Source: Sipunculus nudus (taxonomy: Eukaryota > Annelida > Sipuncula > Golfingiida > Sipunculidae). From it: 64,000 nucleotides of DNA. The notes below the pieces were generated by a model. It was given only the letters and a program-made list of their open reading frames with translations. It was not told the DNA's origin and did no database searches. The stretch lies in assembly GCA_026874595.1 (NCBI GenBank), contig CM049318.1, positions 52,976,750 to 53,040,749 on the forward strand, read 5' to 3'. Made by a program: the position numbers and the translations under genes. Shown in pieces: positions 1 to 11,519 of the stretch; the first letter of the stretch is position 1; each line of letters starts with the position of its first letter.

Positions 1-54
1 GTTTTGCCCGTCGTACTACGTGACAGGACAGTGTCACAAGCATCCTTTGAAAAT

Positions 55-290
55 ATATCCTGGCCTTAACCAGGCCCGATGACTACTGCACCTGCGGACC
101 CTGTGTGTGTAATCCTTCCCATTGCTGTGCCATACCACCGAGGAACCGTACCGTTGGATACGGCCTGTCAGTAAAGGTTGCAGGGAGCTCACCCTGATTG
201 TGGGCCGACCGTCAAAATCTCCTCGCCTCGGCCGAGAGTCTATTAACCTCTCTAAACGACAGTGACCCCGGATTGAAAATCGTACTAACG
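55..290 (-). repeat. tRNA-headed SINE family A, degraded
   Basis: This block matches the reverse-oriented SINE at 7040-7325 over 'ccaggcccgatgactactgc' and 'tgtgtgtaatccttcccatt'. The region that would hold the Pol III B box is altered, and about 30 bp near 150 is missing relative to the U2 copy. It occupies the same place at the head of U1 as the better copy does in U2, so it was probably present before the units duplicated. Confidence 0.6.
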
Positions 291-1379
291 AATTCTGATG
301 TATAATCTTACTCAAATTTTGACACAATTATTCAGGGGCTATCTGTTTTAAAAAATATAAAACCTTTTTTTCAGTCATTTAAGATTTTGTATTTGCAATG
401 TGAAATGATATTTAAAATATTTTAAATGATATTTTAAATATTTTTGATATAAAATATTTTTTCAATTGTTAAATTTTGTAGGTTTTGCTTATATCAGCAG
501 AGAAGTAAGAATTCTATTTACTACTGGATGATTTAAAAGTATTTATTTAATATTTATGACAATTAAACATTTTTTTATTAGTAAATACAAAAAAAATAAT
601 CCTTGATGAATGAAAATGAATGAATAAGAATTCTCCTTACTTTTAGATGAATTATTCATAAAATAAGTCTTAAGAATTAATATACTCTTTATTAATACAT
701 TTGAAAAAAAAATAATCTTAAATAATTTATAAATTAATCGATGTGTTGAAATATAAATAAACCCATTTCGTCAAAATTGTAAACACAAATCAAGACTCGG
801 ATCTCTTTTATATTAAATATTGATAGAATTGATTAAGGGTAATATAAGGCAGGCGGGTGTTGCAACATACAAGTAGCGGAGGTTTATTACCGGGTGCCTA
901 GAAGACAATGGCAAATGTGTCAATCATGGCACCGCACGGCTAAACGCCACGCGTGCCATGGTGAAACAGACCTAAAAACACTTGCATTTCTTTCATTGGG
1001 CTATTACCAATACATATTTTATGAAGCTGGCTTAAACGTAACAAACCTAAAAAGAATATGAAATAAAAGTTCCTTTTGTTCTGGAGGGCAGGAAACAATT
1101 TCCCCCGTGTATCACAAATGTAACTTTTTTTACATTCTAATTTACTTTATTGTCTGCAGCATTTATAATAAAAAAAACACGCACAAATACATCATCAAGA
1201 ACTTGGAAATGGCAATAGCTCTTTTAATGTTTGGCGATTCAATCCCTTTCTGAAAAGAACAAGCTTAGTTTCATCTCCTGCGGAGCAAATATATTTCATG
1301 CAGCTTCCCAATGAACAGAATTGTAAAGTTAACTGTGAGAGAGTTTTAAGTCTATATTTAAAACTTAGGTCTCTCTGTC

Positions 1380-1560
1380 CCTCCCTCTCCCATTTTCTCC
1401 GACTCTCTCTCTGTCTCTCCTTTTCTCTGTCTCTCTCTCCCTGTCCCTTTTTTCTGTCTCTATCTATCTATCTCTCCGCTTCTCTCTGCTTCCCCTTTTT
1501 TATGTCTCCCCCGGTCTCTCTCTCTCTCTCTCTCTCACTCTCTCTCTGGATCGATCGATC
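1380..1560 (+). repeat. CT-rich microsatellite (U1)
   Basis: Pyrimidine-rich tract with runs of (CT)n, ending in a short GATC/ATCG repeat. It encodes the Ser/Leu-rich open frame starting at 1298, which is an artefact. U2 (8420-8500) and U3 (12,720-12,870) have equivalents. Confidence 0.85.
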
Positions 1561-2741
1561 GATCAATCGATCCCGATCTTTCTTTATTTGTTTTTCTTAC
1601 TCTCTAACACTTTCTCGTTCCGGAAGTCATATAATCAGTTACGCTGTCTTTCCTTCTGTTCGTTGGTCTGTGTGTATATCTCTCTCTTGCTCTAATGTCC
1701 CTCTTCTTTTACTTTGCATGGGCATGGGTCACCTATCGGAATTAAATGTAGTATATATATACACACAGACAGATATTAAGTAACGTAAACTATTATATGG
1801 TCAATATGCACCATGTTGTTGTGTTGTGACATTTCCTTCCACAATTCCAGGAGCACGCGGTCTCCTGAAGAGAAACCATAGTAACTATCGTGACAAACAA
1901 CAATTACGTTCGTGTTCCCTGTCAGGACAGACGTCAGGAGATAGCAGGGGATAGTTATATCAAACATGGTACGGTATCTATTGGAACTGGTTCTCCAGAC
2001 CTGTTAGCAACATGGACCATGGTTCATTATCAATTTGATTCAATGAAATTAATGTTATGTTTAGGTTTCGTATATCAAACGTAACGAATGGGTGTCTCTC
2101 TTGGACAGCAATTTTATGTGAAATAAAACATTTTGTATTCTTGTATATATTGTATATAATAATTTGTCTATTATAAATATTATCATTTAACGAGTCTTTC
2201 TACAGTTGAGTTGGTTGCGTGTGGAACCCGGATGGAAGTTTAGTTACACGTAACACTATCATTTGTTGTGGTATACAAGACATATATTATCCTTGATGCA
2301 ACGGATGTATAACTGTCATTTATTTGCTGAGACCCCGCAAAACATGCTTAACACAGCAGCGGCTAAAAGAAATGAGATCTGAAACGATTGCAGTGTATGA
2401 CGAAAGTTTAGCTTAAGGGGATTTCGAAACAGAGCCGAACCTAAAATAACATAGTACCACGTACATATTGTAACAATGCAATAATTTCTTATACAATGGA
2501 TTATAGGGATTCGGATAAGATTTTTTATTTTTTTCCTTTTGAACCCGCCCTATGTACACGATAGTATATAACAAGGTAATCAGTTTTCTGGGGTGTGCCA
2601 GCTGATTCCATAACCTTATATTCATTTTCAGATGTAATACTCTGTAAATCTAAATAGCCTTTAACATGCTGTTTTATACCCTTTTACCTTCCTCTTTTTG
2701 TCTGTCCATCTTTTTACTTCTCTATATCTTTCTCCCTCCCC

Positions 2742-2753
2742 TCTCTCTCTCTT

Positions 2754-2806
<53 letters not shown>

Positions 2807-2873
2807 CTTCTCTCCCTTTCTTCCTCACTCTGTCTGTCGATCTTTTCTTCTTTATCTCTGTCCCTTCTCTCTC

Positions 2874-2934
<61 letters not shown>
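2742..2934 (+). repeat. Compound (CT)n-(TA)n microsatellite (U1)
   Basis: A (CT)n run to 2803, a 70-bp pyrimidine-rich spacer, then (TA)n from 2877. Poly-Leu/Ser and Tyr-Ile translations from both strands are microsatellite artefacts. Confidence 0.9.
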
Positions 2935-2942
<8 letters not shown>

Positions 2943-4989
2943 TCATTTGTTCACGTAAAACTTATGATATTTCTCATTCTTGTTCTAAGTGGACTGTTAA
3001 AGCAGGAGAGAAATAGTATATATCAAAATTCTTTAACGGAACCAAAAGAGGAAAAAAAGTACTCCTGACAAAAAGAGTAGAAAAACAGCCATAAGTGTCA
3101 TTTACAGTTTTTATCATGGTTTCCCTCTAGTTTTCCTTTATAGCCCTTGGCTACAGAAAATTTCACCCAAAAAATAAGTTATGGTCGATAATTGATTTAT
3201 CGCTTGAATGTCAATCAATGAATAGACTAAAATGTTTTTTTAATTATGTTTATAATCATATCATCTTTTTATCTAATTATCTCTTTAGTAAACTGAAATA
3301 TAAATGACAACATTTCATATCAGTGATCATCTTTCAGAAGTTCCAATGAATGGATAACTTGATTCATTGACTCACTTTATTTTATGAAATAATATGTTAC
3401 GTTAATGTCAAATTTAAAAATAATGAGCAAGATATATGCAAATGAAAAAAATAATTGCAAATGAAAAAAAGTCTAAAAAGACATTTTGTTTTTCTACTTT
3501 ATGAATGACATTGCATTTAACGATTTTGAATAGGAAAATATCGATTGAAAAAGCGCATCAGCTCAACCCTGTTGAACCTTTATGGAAGACCTGATTATCT
3601 AAAGTTTGCAAACTAGGAGTCATGGGTCTGAATATCTTCCCCTCTTTTCCACCTAAAGTAACACAATTCCGTATGCAAAAGCTTTAGTTTTCATGAACAC
3701 TTCACTAAATTGATTCATTACTTATTAAATGTAACTTGAGGCTTATTAATTTCCCTTAATAAGCTATCATGACGGCTTACTTGTCATTCAGTTTGGTTTA
3801 TATTGCATTTAAACGTCTTCATGCGTATCTACCCTACCCTGTTGTACCCTAATGTAAGATCTAATTATCTAAAAGTTTGTAAACTATGTATCATGAGTGA
3901 TAATGTCTTCCCTCATATCCGATATGGACTAACACTAATCCGTACGCAAAAGCTTTGGTATTCCTGAACACTTTAGTATATTATTCATCACTAATTAAAT
4001 GTAACTTGATAACTGATTAATTTCCATTAATTTACAATCATCATTTCAACAAATGAACCACCACACACGTAGCTTAACCTTTTATTCCTTGTAAATCCTT
4101 TATTGGCCTTCAGTTTTATTGATTGGGTCTACAGTTTATGCCATGATACAATGCTTTTAAACTGTATATAGATGATGGTATAGTTGTGGCTTAATGCGAA
4201 AAAAAAAACCATTTTAATGAGCATGTACAATGCGCCAAATTATTGTCCCGGTAAAATGTCCGGCGAGTATTCTAGATTCTTGAGAGGAAAAACTACGTTT
4301 TTGAGATAATATCATGTAAATGGATATGCAAGCATTAAAAATTGGTTTGCAGTCACTGGTTGCTTAAAATTGTGTACCTTTTGAACATTTGAATTTTCGA
4401 AAAATGTTAAAATTTCATATAAAAATGAGTGTATATACTGTTTACACACATACCAATAGAAAGAGGTCTGTACCCGGTTCAAAATGATAAACATTTTATG
4501 GGGTTTTATATGCATTTTAAGAGCCTTTTGATTGATTTAATATTTAGGGGGTTATGCAAGCGATGCTACCATAAACCATTCAGAGGCTTCTGCAGGATCC
4601 TTACTTATAAGTTTAAAGTAGGATACGTTTGTTGTTAAAAAATAATTGTTTGATCATTTGGTGTATAACCATCCTTAATTTTAGTATAACGGACCCGACC
4701 ATTCAATTTCAATCGTCTCCTGCAGATGGCGAGAGTGAGATATAAAAGCTCTAATGATGGCATATGTAAGTCGGGTCTCTTTACGTTATTTCAGTTAACT
4801 ATTAATTGTTTTTGTGTGGCTTCATTTTATGTCATATGTGAACGACTTTTTTAACATTTTAGTTAGCAGCAACCTGGAATCATGTGCATATGCAACCACA
4901 CTTTTTCCTTTCAAAGTGACATTTTCCAATAATGTTTTATCATTACGTCATCTTTTAATCATTTATAATGCCCCGAACATAATGCCGGG

Positions 4990-5260
4990 AAAAGACACAG
5001 CCTAGTGGTTATGGTATTGGACTTCGGAGCTGAAGTTGTCTCAATGGCAAAATGGGGAAGTCTGGATTGAACGTCAGTCGCTCCAATGTCCTAACATCAG
5101 ACGATGAGTATTTTTTATTTGTCCTAGCCCTAAGCATATAAAACGTGAAATCCGGAAGGCTTAATAAGATATCATTCTTATTGTTTAGAAACAATCATCC
5201 TCATTCAATATAGACAGTACAGCCAAGAGGCAATAGACCTACATGGATCCTGTCCTACAA
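4990..5260 (+). repeat. SINE family C, U1 copy (B box lost)
   Basis: The head 'agcctagtggttatgg' (from 4999) keeps the A-box part, but the B-box part is replaced by 'tgtctcaatggcaaaatg'. The family tail with 'ggaaggcttaataagatatc' is present. It sits 314 bp after the 'tataacggaccc' landmark. The U2 equivalent lies at about 9735-9990. Confidence 0.6.
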
Positions 5261-5495
5261 GTACTCAACTCACTGTCAGTCGAAGCGCACTCGGCTGTAT
5301 TCGTGAACGTTTCCTCCGCTTCCAATATATACAGTTCAGAGCTTAATTGAGCCGTGTATGTCCCAGTTAGAAAAGCTGACCTTTGATGCCGTCATCAAGT
5401 ACATGAACCGAGAATTACGTTGTTCTCGGCTCAAATGAAAATAAGTCTCCGCTTGTGAAATGCACTAAAGTTCGACCAGGTTAATTGTAATATCG

Positions 5496-5640
5496 GGGCC
5501 GGGACAGTTCAGTGGTAAACCACTCGGCCCTCTCCTTTGACGCCCCGGGTTCGATCCCCGGCGTGGCTATGAGAGTGAGCTGTAACAGCCCGTCTAAAGC
5601 ATTTGGTTTTCTTTGGGTTCTCCGTTTTCATCCATCAATA
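5496..5640 (+). repeat. tRNA-headed SINE family B (U1)
   Basis: The A-box region is 'cagttcagtgg' (5505-5515) and the B box is GGTTCGATCCC (5548-5558), followed by 'ggctatgagagtgagctgta' and 'gggttctccg'. The same head and body recur at 10,233 and 19,054 in the same unit position and in reverse at 20,462. The acceptor end does not fold as a functional tRNA, so this is a SINE head and not a tRNA gene. Confidence 0.72.
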
Positions 5641-6005
5641 GATACTATCTAACATTATAACCTAAGGCCACTAAGAGTGACATGATAAGTAACTATGATT
5701 AATAATTATTTTTTACAATCTATGTGAACTGAATAAATTTCAAAATACTTCAGATTTGGTGAACCAAATGTTGGCGGAGATATGCGGTCTCTCAGCACTT
5801 TCTGTTTTATAAATGATATAGTATATACGGAAGGTCTGGTCGGTAAAGAAATATTAAAAAAATATTGTGTACTGAGACAGCTTAAACTGCCAAAGAGCTG
5901 CGCTTGTGTTATTCCGGCATCCTAGGGTTTATTGCCGTACTCATCATGTTCAGAATGTCAGACCCCCCGGCAGTGCTGTGACAGCCTCGGGGGAAGTGCC
6001 TGGAG

Positions 6006-6015
6006 TATATAAATA
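6006..6015 (+). promoter_or_regulatory. Conserved TATA-box module of the array unit
   Basis: TATATAAATA follows a conserved stretch with CCCCG and CGGGG arms. The same module is at 10,756-10,765 (U2) and 19,581-19,590 (U3), each followed by 'caa(t/a)ca' and, about 30 bp on, 'ccttgt'. It looks like a Pol II core promoter, but no open frame follows, so use is unproven. Confidence 0.35.
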
Positions 6016-6579
6016 CAAACACAACAGCACGACCTTGTCTTGATGGCTACCGAAACATTCTCTTAGCAGAAACGTCCGGAAATACTGTCACTTGCTGGCT
6101 CTTTCTCGCTCTTCGTAGAATCGATGAACGGATAAGGGTATTTGACTTTTATATCTGCAAAGATGGATTTTCTGGTATAAAAAATTTCTTAAAATTTTTC
6201 TTCAATATAAAGGTTGTGAAGAGAAGTGGATTTAGTTGTGGTGCCCCTATCCCCTATTTTTCAACCTAAGATTTTCGAAACAGAACAACATACGCTTAAA
6301 ACCGAAATACAGGCTATATATTAGTCTGGCATTGTTTTTTTTCCAATATTTCTGCATACAAGATTTATGCATACCAGCTCTCCCGATACACTTGTTTAAC
6401 CGTGCAAGGGCGATGCCCCCCCCCCCCCCTTTCCATAATCCTGTATCCAACCTCGGTGAATATGATGTGCAGCTGGTGCTGTCTATTAATAGAAGAATAA
6501 TTAAGATCACCGTATCCTAATGAATGGATCTAATTTGGAAATATTATTTGTATTTGCTCGTTGTTTTAATCATTTATAT

Positions 6580-6734
6580 TGTTAGGTTCACACTTTCCCA
6601 GGGGAGAATATTTGGCTAATCCAACGTTTGTGCCGAAGTCGGTTGCGCACATGTCCGGCATTCCAACCGCTTCGCTGAAAGACAAGCTTTACTAGTGAGA
6701 CAGTTTTATCTGCTTTTATATGCAACCCGTAACT
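6580..6734 (-). repeat. Solo LTR of the miniature (TRIM) element, U1
   Basis: This matches the U2 solo LTR at 11,363 and the LTRs at 14,136 and 60,780 on the opposite strand ('aaccgcttcgc', 'caagctttactag', 'gcaacccgtaac'). Flanks also match U2, so this is one ancient insertion inherited by both units. The TG-CA ends are partly eroded. Confidence 0.72.
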
Positions 6735-7039
6735 ATTTATTACGTTATAAACGGAATGTGTGTGCTGTTTAAGATTTCTTATTAATACTGTAATGTGAAC
6801 ACCACCCAGGCTACCTTAAATTGTAACTGAAGGGAATCTAGGGATCTTGAGTATATAATCAGGATATTCCAGATCTTGAGAATACGCATAAGAATGTATT
6901 AATTTTTTTTTTTTTTTTTTGGAAATAACCTCCTGCATTATTTTTAATGTTAGCTTAACTAAGCATATGTATATCTGCAGAATTCCGTTCCGGCTTTGAA
7001 CTGTGTGCTACGTGACAGGGAAGTATCACACGCAACCTT

Positions 7040-7325
7040 TCATTTTATCCTGGCCTTAACCAGGCCCGATGACTACTGCACCTACGGTCCCTGTGTGTGT
7101 AATCCTTCCCATTGCGTGGTCATAACACCGAGGAACCCCAGGAAGGCACACTCGTTTATGAGTGAAACACTGCCGTTGGATACTGCCTTTCCCATCAAGC
7201 TTGCAGAGCGCTCACCCTGATTGGGGGCTGACCCCGAAAAAAATCCTCGCCTAGGCTTAGATTCGAACTCACAATAACCCGGCCCTGAGTGCTTTGCTGT
7301 ATTTACCGCTCTAAACGACAATGAA
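7040..7325 (-). repeat. tRNA-headed SINE family A
   Basis: Read on the minus strand, this starts with an A-box-like stretch ('agagcggtaaatac'), then a good B box GAGTTCGAATC (7260-7270). The body is shared with the plus-strand copy at 46,808 ('gagcgctctgcaagctt', 'aacgagtg', 'ggttcctcg', 'ttatgacc'), and the tail runs into 'ataaaatg' at the low-coordinate end. The overall design is that of a tRNA-derived SINE. Confidence 0.75.
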
Positions 7326-8644
7326 CCAAGATTAAAATTGTTACTTAAGAATTCAAATATATTATCTGATTCATAGGTAATTTATGACACAACTATTCAG
7401 GGGCTATCCATCTCAAAAATATAAAAGTTCTTTTTCAGTGATTGGGGATTTTGAATTAGCAAGGTGAAATGATGTTTAAAATACTTTAATGATATTATAC
7501 AGATTTTTATATAATATATTGTGTATTCGATTGTTAAATTATGTTGGTTTGCTTATATCAACTTACTATTGGATGATTTACATGTATTTATTTAATATTT
7601 GATGATAATCAAGCATTTTTATTTAGTAAATGAAATAATAGTTCTTAATGAATCAAAATAAATGAATAAAAATCCTCGTTATAAGTTGTATTTGTTATTA
7701 TATTTTTCTTTATACATTTGAAGAAATAATCTTGATTAATCAATAAATAAATAGATGTGTTGGAATATAAATTAAACCACTAAGTCAACAATTGTAAACA
7801 CAAATCAAGACTCGAATCTCTTCTATATTAAATGTTGATAGAATTGATTTACGGTATTATAAAGCAGGCTGGTATTGCAACATACAAGCAGAGGAGGTTT
7901 ATTACCTGGTGCCTTAAAAACAATGGCAAATGTGTCAATTATGGCACCGCTCGGCTAAACGCCACGCGTTCAAAGGGTGACACAAGCCACGTGAACCTCA
8001 TTACACTTGCATTACTTTCATTGGGCTATAACCAATACATATTTTATGAAGCTGGCTTAAACGTACCAAACCAAAAAAGAATATGAAATCAAAGTTCCTT
8101 TTGTTATGAAGGGCAGGAAACAATTTCCCCCATATATAATAAATGTATTTTTTTTTTTTACATTTTATTTTACCTTATTGTCTCTAGCTTTTATAATAAA
8201 GGACGCCGACGCACAATACAACATTAAGGCCTTTAAAATCGCAATATCTCTATTAATGTTTGGCGATTCAATCCTTTTCTGAAAAGAACAAGCTTTAGTT
8301 TAATCTCCCGCGAGGATTATATTATATATATTTCCTGCAGCTTGCCAAAACGTAATACACCTGAACAGAATTGTAAAGTGATCTGTGAGAGAGTTTTAAG
8401 TCTATTTTTGAAACTTAGGTCTGTCTGTCTCTCCCTCTCCCATTTTCTCTGACTCTCTCTGTCTCTCTGTTTCTCCTTTTCTCTGTCTCTCTCTCTCACA
8501 CTTTCTCGTTCTTGACGTCATATAATCAGTTTAGCTGTCTGTCCTTCTGTTCGTTGGTCTGTGTGTTTGTATATCTCTCTCTTTCTCTAACTGTCCCTCT
8601 TTTCATTTTGCATATACACGGGTCACCTTTTGGAATTAAATGCA

Positions 8645-8645
<1 letters not shown>

Positions 8646-8699
<54 letters not shown>
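8646..8699 (+). repeat. (TA)n microsatellite at the U2 deletion junction
   Basis: About 27 TA units, flanked on the left by the sequence that precedes the first (TA)n in U1 and on the right by sequence from much further along the unit. Confidence 0.9.
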
Positions 8700-8704
<5 letters not shown>

Positions 8705-9734
8705 CAGTATCATGAGTGATAATTTCTTCCCCTTTATCCGATTTGGACCGAGAGTAATCCGTACGCAAAAGCTTTGGTATTCATGAACACTTCAGTAATT
8801 TAAGTACATTATTCATTACTAATTAAATGTAACTTGATACTCATTAATTTCCATTAATTTACAATCATGAAGGCTTAATCATCATTTAAACAACTGAACT
8901 GCCGGACACGTAGCTTAACTTTTCCTTCCTCATAAATCCTTAATTGACTGTCAGTTTTAGTCTACAGCCTATATGATGCCATGCTTTTAAACTGTTTAAA
9001 TGATGATGATATAGTAGCGGCTGAATTGAACAAAACAATTCCCTGAGCATGCGCAGTGCGCCTAATTATTAATCCGGTAAAATGGCCGGCGGGAATTCTA
9101 GATTCTGGACAGGAAAAAAGACAGTTTTGAGATAATGTCATGTTGTGGTTTTGCTGTTACTGGTTGCTTAAAATTTTGTACTTTTAAAAAATCAGATTTT
9201 TAAAAAATGTTAACATTTCATATGAAAATGAATGTGAATTTGTAAACACATATACTATGTGAAAGACCTCTGTGCCCGGATCAAAATGGTACATACTTTA
9301 TAGGGTTTTATATGCATTTGAAGAGTCTTTTGATTGATTTTAAATTAAAAGGGATATGCAAGCAATGCTACTATAATCAATTAAGCGGTTCCTGCAGACT
9401 CCAAGTATAAATACAATAATTGTTGTTAAAAATATTATTTTGTTTATCGTTTAGTGTAGAAAAATTCTTATTTTTACTATAACGGACCCAAACACTCAAT
9501 TTGAACCGTCCCCTGCAGATGGCAAAGTAAAAATTTCCGTTAATTATTATTACTTTGTTAGGCTCCAATTAATTTCATATATGATTTCATTTAATTTCAT
9601 TTAAGTTAGTACCAACTCGGAATCATGTGCATATGCCATCACACTTTTTCCTGTAAAAGTTAGATTTGTTTTAATAACATTTTATCGCTACGTCATCTTT
9701 TTATCGTTCATAATGCCCCGAACATAATGCCGGG

Positions 9735-9990
9735 AAAAGACTCAGCCTGGTGGTTATGGTATTGGACTTCGGACCTGAAGGTGCCCGGTGTCCCAATGGC
9801 AAAATTGGTCAGTGTCGATAGGACGTCAGTCTATCCAATGTCCTAACAGGAGTTTTCTTAACTGTTCTAGCCCCGTGCATATGAAACCTGAAATCCAGAA
9901 GGCTTAATGATATATCATTCTTCTCGTTTGGATACCTTCATTCTCATTCAATAAACACAGTGTAACCATGAGGCAATAGACCTATATAGT
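9735..9990 (+). repeat. SINE family C, U2 copy (B box lost)
   Basis: The head 'agcctggtggttatgg' starts near 9744 and the tail 'aaatccagaaggcttaatga' follows. It is in the same unit position as the U1, U3 and U4 copies. Confidence 0.6.
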
Positions 9991-10232
9991 CTTACAAGTA
10001 CTCAACTCTGAGTCAGTCGAATCGCATTCGGCATTATTTGTGAACGTTTCCTCCGCTTCCAGTATATACAGGTCAGACCTTATCGAGCCGTGTTTGTTCT
10101 AGTTAGAAGAGCGTATCCTTGATGCAGCCATCAGGTATATGAACCGAGACACACGTTTCTCTCGGCTCAAATGGACAGAAGTCTTCGCTTGTGAAACACA
10201 CTAAAGTTTGGCCAGAGTAATAGAGATATTGG

Positions 10233-10370
10233 GGCCGGGGCAGTCCAATGGTAAACAACACGGCCCTCTCTTCTGACGCCCCGGGTTCGATCCCCGGCGC
10301 GGCTTGAAGAGAGAGCTGTAACGGCCCGTTTAAAGCCTCTGGTTTTCTCCGGATTCTCCGGTTTCAACCG
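10233..10370 (+). repeat. tRNA-headed SINE family B (U2)
   Basis: This is the U2 counterpart of the SINE at 5496, with B box GGTTCGATCCC inside 'ccccgggttcgatccccggc' and the body motif 'ggttttctccggattctccg'. It is the best-preserved of the forward copies in the body. Confidence 0.72.
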
Positions 10371-11362
10371 TCAATAATGTACTATCTAACAACGGGACCT
10401 TAAGGCACGAAGAGTGACATGATTAGTAACTATGATTCCTAACTATTTGTACAATTCACGTAAACTGAATAAAGTTTGAATTGATTCGAGTTTTGTGAAC
10501 CAACATGCTGGCGGAGGTATGTGGTCTCTCAGCACTTTCTGTTTCATAGATGATAGCCGCAAATATAGTATATATGGACGATCTGGTCGGTATTGAAATT
10601 CAGCTGGGCAATTAATTTGTACTAAGACACCAAAACTATCAAAGAGTCATGCGATGTGTAATACCGGCATGTAAAGTTTTATTGCCCTGCTCAGCCTGTT
10701 CAGAATGTCAGACCCCACGACAGTGCTGCGACAGCCTCAGGGGAAGTGCCTGGAATATATAAATACAATCATGACAACACGGCCTTGTCTTAATGGCAAC
10801 CGAATCACTCTCCTGGCTTAAACGTCCCGAAATATTGTCACTGGGTGGCTCTTATTCGTTCTTCGTGGAATCAATGACGGCTAAGGATATATGACCTTCA
10901 TATATGCGAAGATAGATCTCTGGTACAGAAAAGTTTTTGCTCCTGTATAAAGGTTTTGATAAGGGAGGGGTTTAGAGGTTGCGCCGAGGACGAGTGCCCC
11001 CCCCCCCCCCCCTATTTTTTACCTAAATTATGACAAATAAAATTATACATGCTTAATACCGAAATGCCGCCCCAGTTGGTATATATTAGTCTCGCATTTT
11101 TCTTTCCGATATTTTTGCATACAAGATTATTTGCATTAAGTCTACTAGCTCTCCCGATGGAAACACTTGTTTAACCGTGCCAGGTAGCGGACCCCCCCCC
11201 CCCCCCCCCTCCTTCCTTAATCCTGTGTCCAAACACCTTGAATATGATGTGCAGCTGGTGTTGCCTATTAACAGAAGTTTAATTAAGTTAATCGTATCGT
11301 AATGAATGAGATCTAATTTGGAAATATTATTTGTATTTGCTACTTGTTTTTATGCTGTATAT

Positions 11363-11519
11363 TGTTACACATACATTTTGCTTAGGGGCGTACATTTGGA
11401 TAATCTAGCAATCCGACCCAAGTCTGTGGCGCCAATGTCCGGCGTTCCAACCGCTTCGCCAGAAAAACAAGCTTTACTAGCAAGGCCGTGTAGTCTGCTT
11501 TTATATGCAACCCGTAACG
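11363..11519 (-). repeat. Solo LTR of the miniature (TRIM) element, U2
   Basis: This is 157 bp with TGTTAC at the left, a GTAAC-type end at the right, and ATAT on both sides (11,359-11,362 and 11,520-11,523). U3 has the undisturbed site with a single ATAT near 20,799. Read on the minus strand it has an exact A box TGGCGAAGCGG, while the B-box site is mutated. A solo LTR is what remains after recombination between the two LTRs of a full element. Confidence 0.82.

Larger units (their letters stand above)
1..6984 (+). repeat. Tandem-array unit U1 (non-coding)
   Basis: This is the first of four head-to-tail copies of one non-coding unit. Landmarks recur in the same order in later copies: a tRNA-SINE in reverse orientation near 60-290, a 'gaggtttatta' block near 879, 'tttggcgatt' near 1229, a CT-rich tract from 1380, a 'tataacggaccc' block at 4685, tRNA-like heads near 4990 and 5496, a TATATAAATA module at 6006 and a solo LTR at 6580. 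The left end is cut by the window start, so the true start is unknown. Open frames inside translate CT and TA microsatellites or are chance. I see no gene. Copy boundaries are approximate because I aligned by eye. Confidence 0.8.

Noticed and set aside
34-327. 97-codon minus-strand frame at the window start
   Set aside because: It overlaps a degraded SINE, and the frame is not preserved in the U2 copy at 7040-7325.
1298-1783. 161-codon Ser/Leu-rich frame
   Set aside because: It covers the CT-rich tract of U1. The equivalents in U2 and U3 do not keep the frame.
1858-1880. Possible hammerhead ribozyme core (ctgaagagaaac)
   Set aside because: The two core words abut with no stem II between them, and the third core segment is absent. 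The variants in U3 and U4 do not restore it.
5496-5570. Functional tRNA gene
   Set aside because: A and B boxes are good, but the acceptor arms do not pair and the same sequence continues into a SINE body in several copies.
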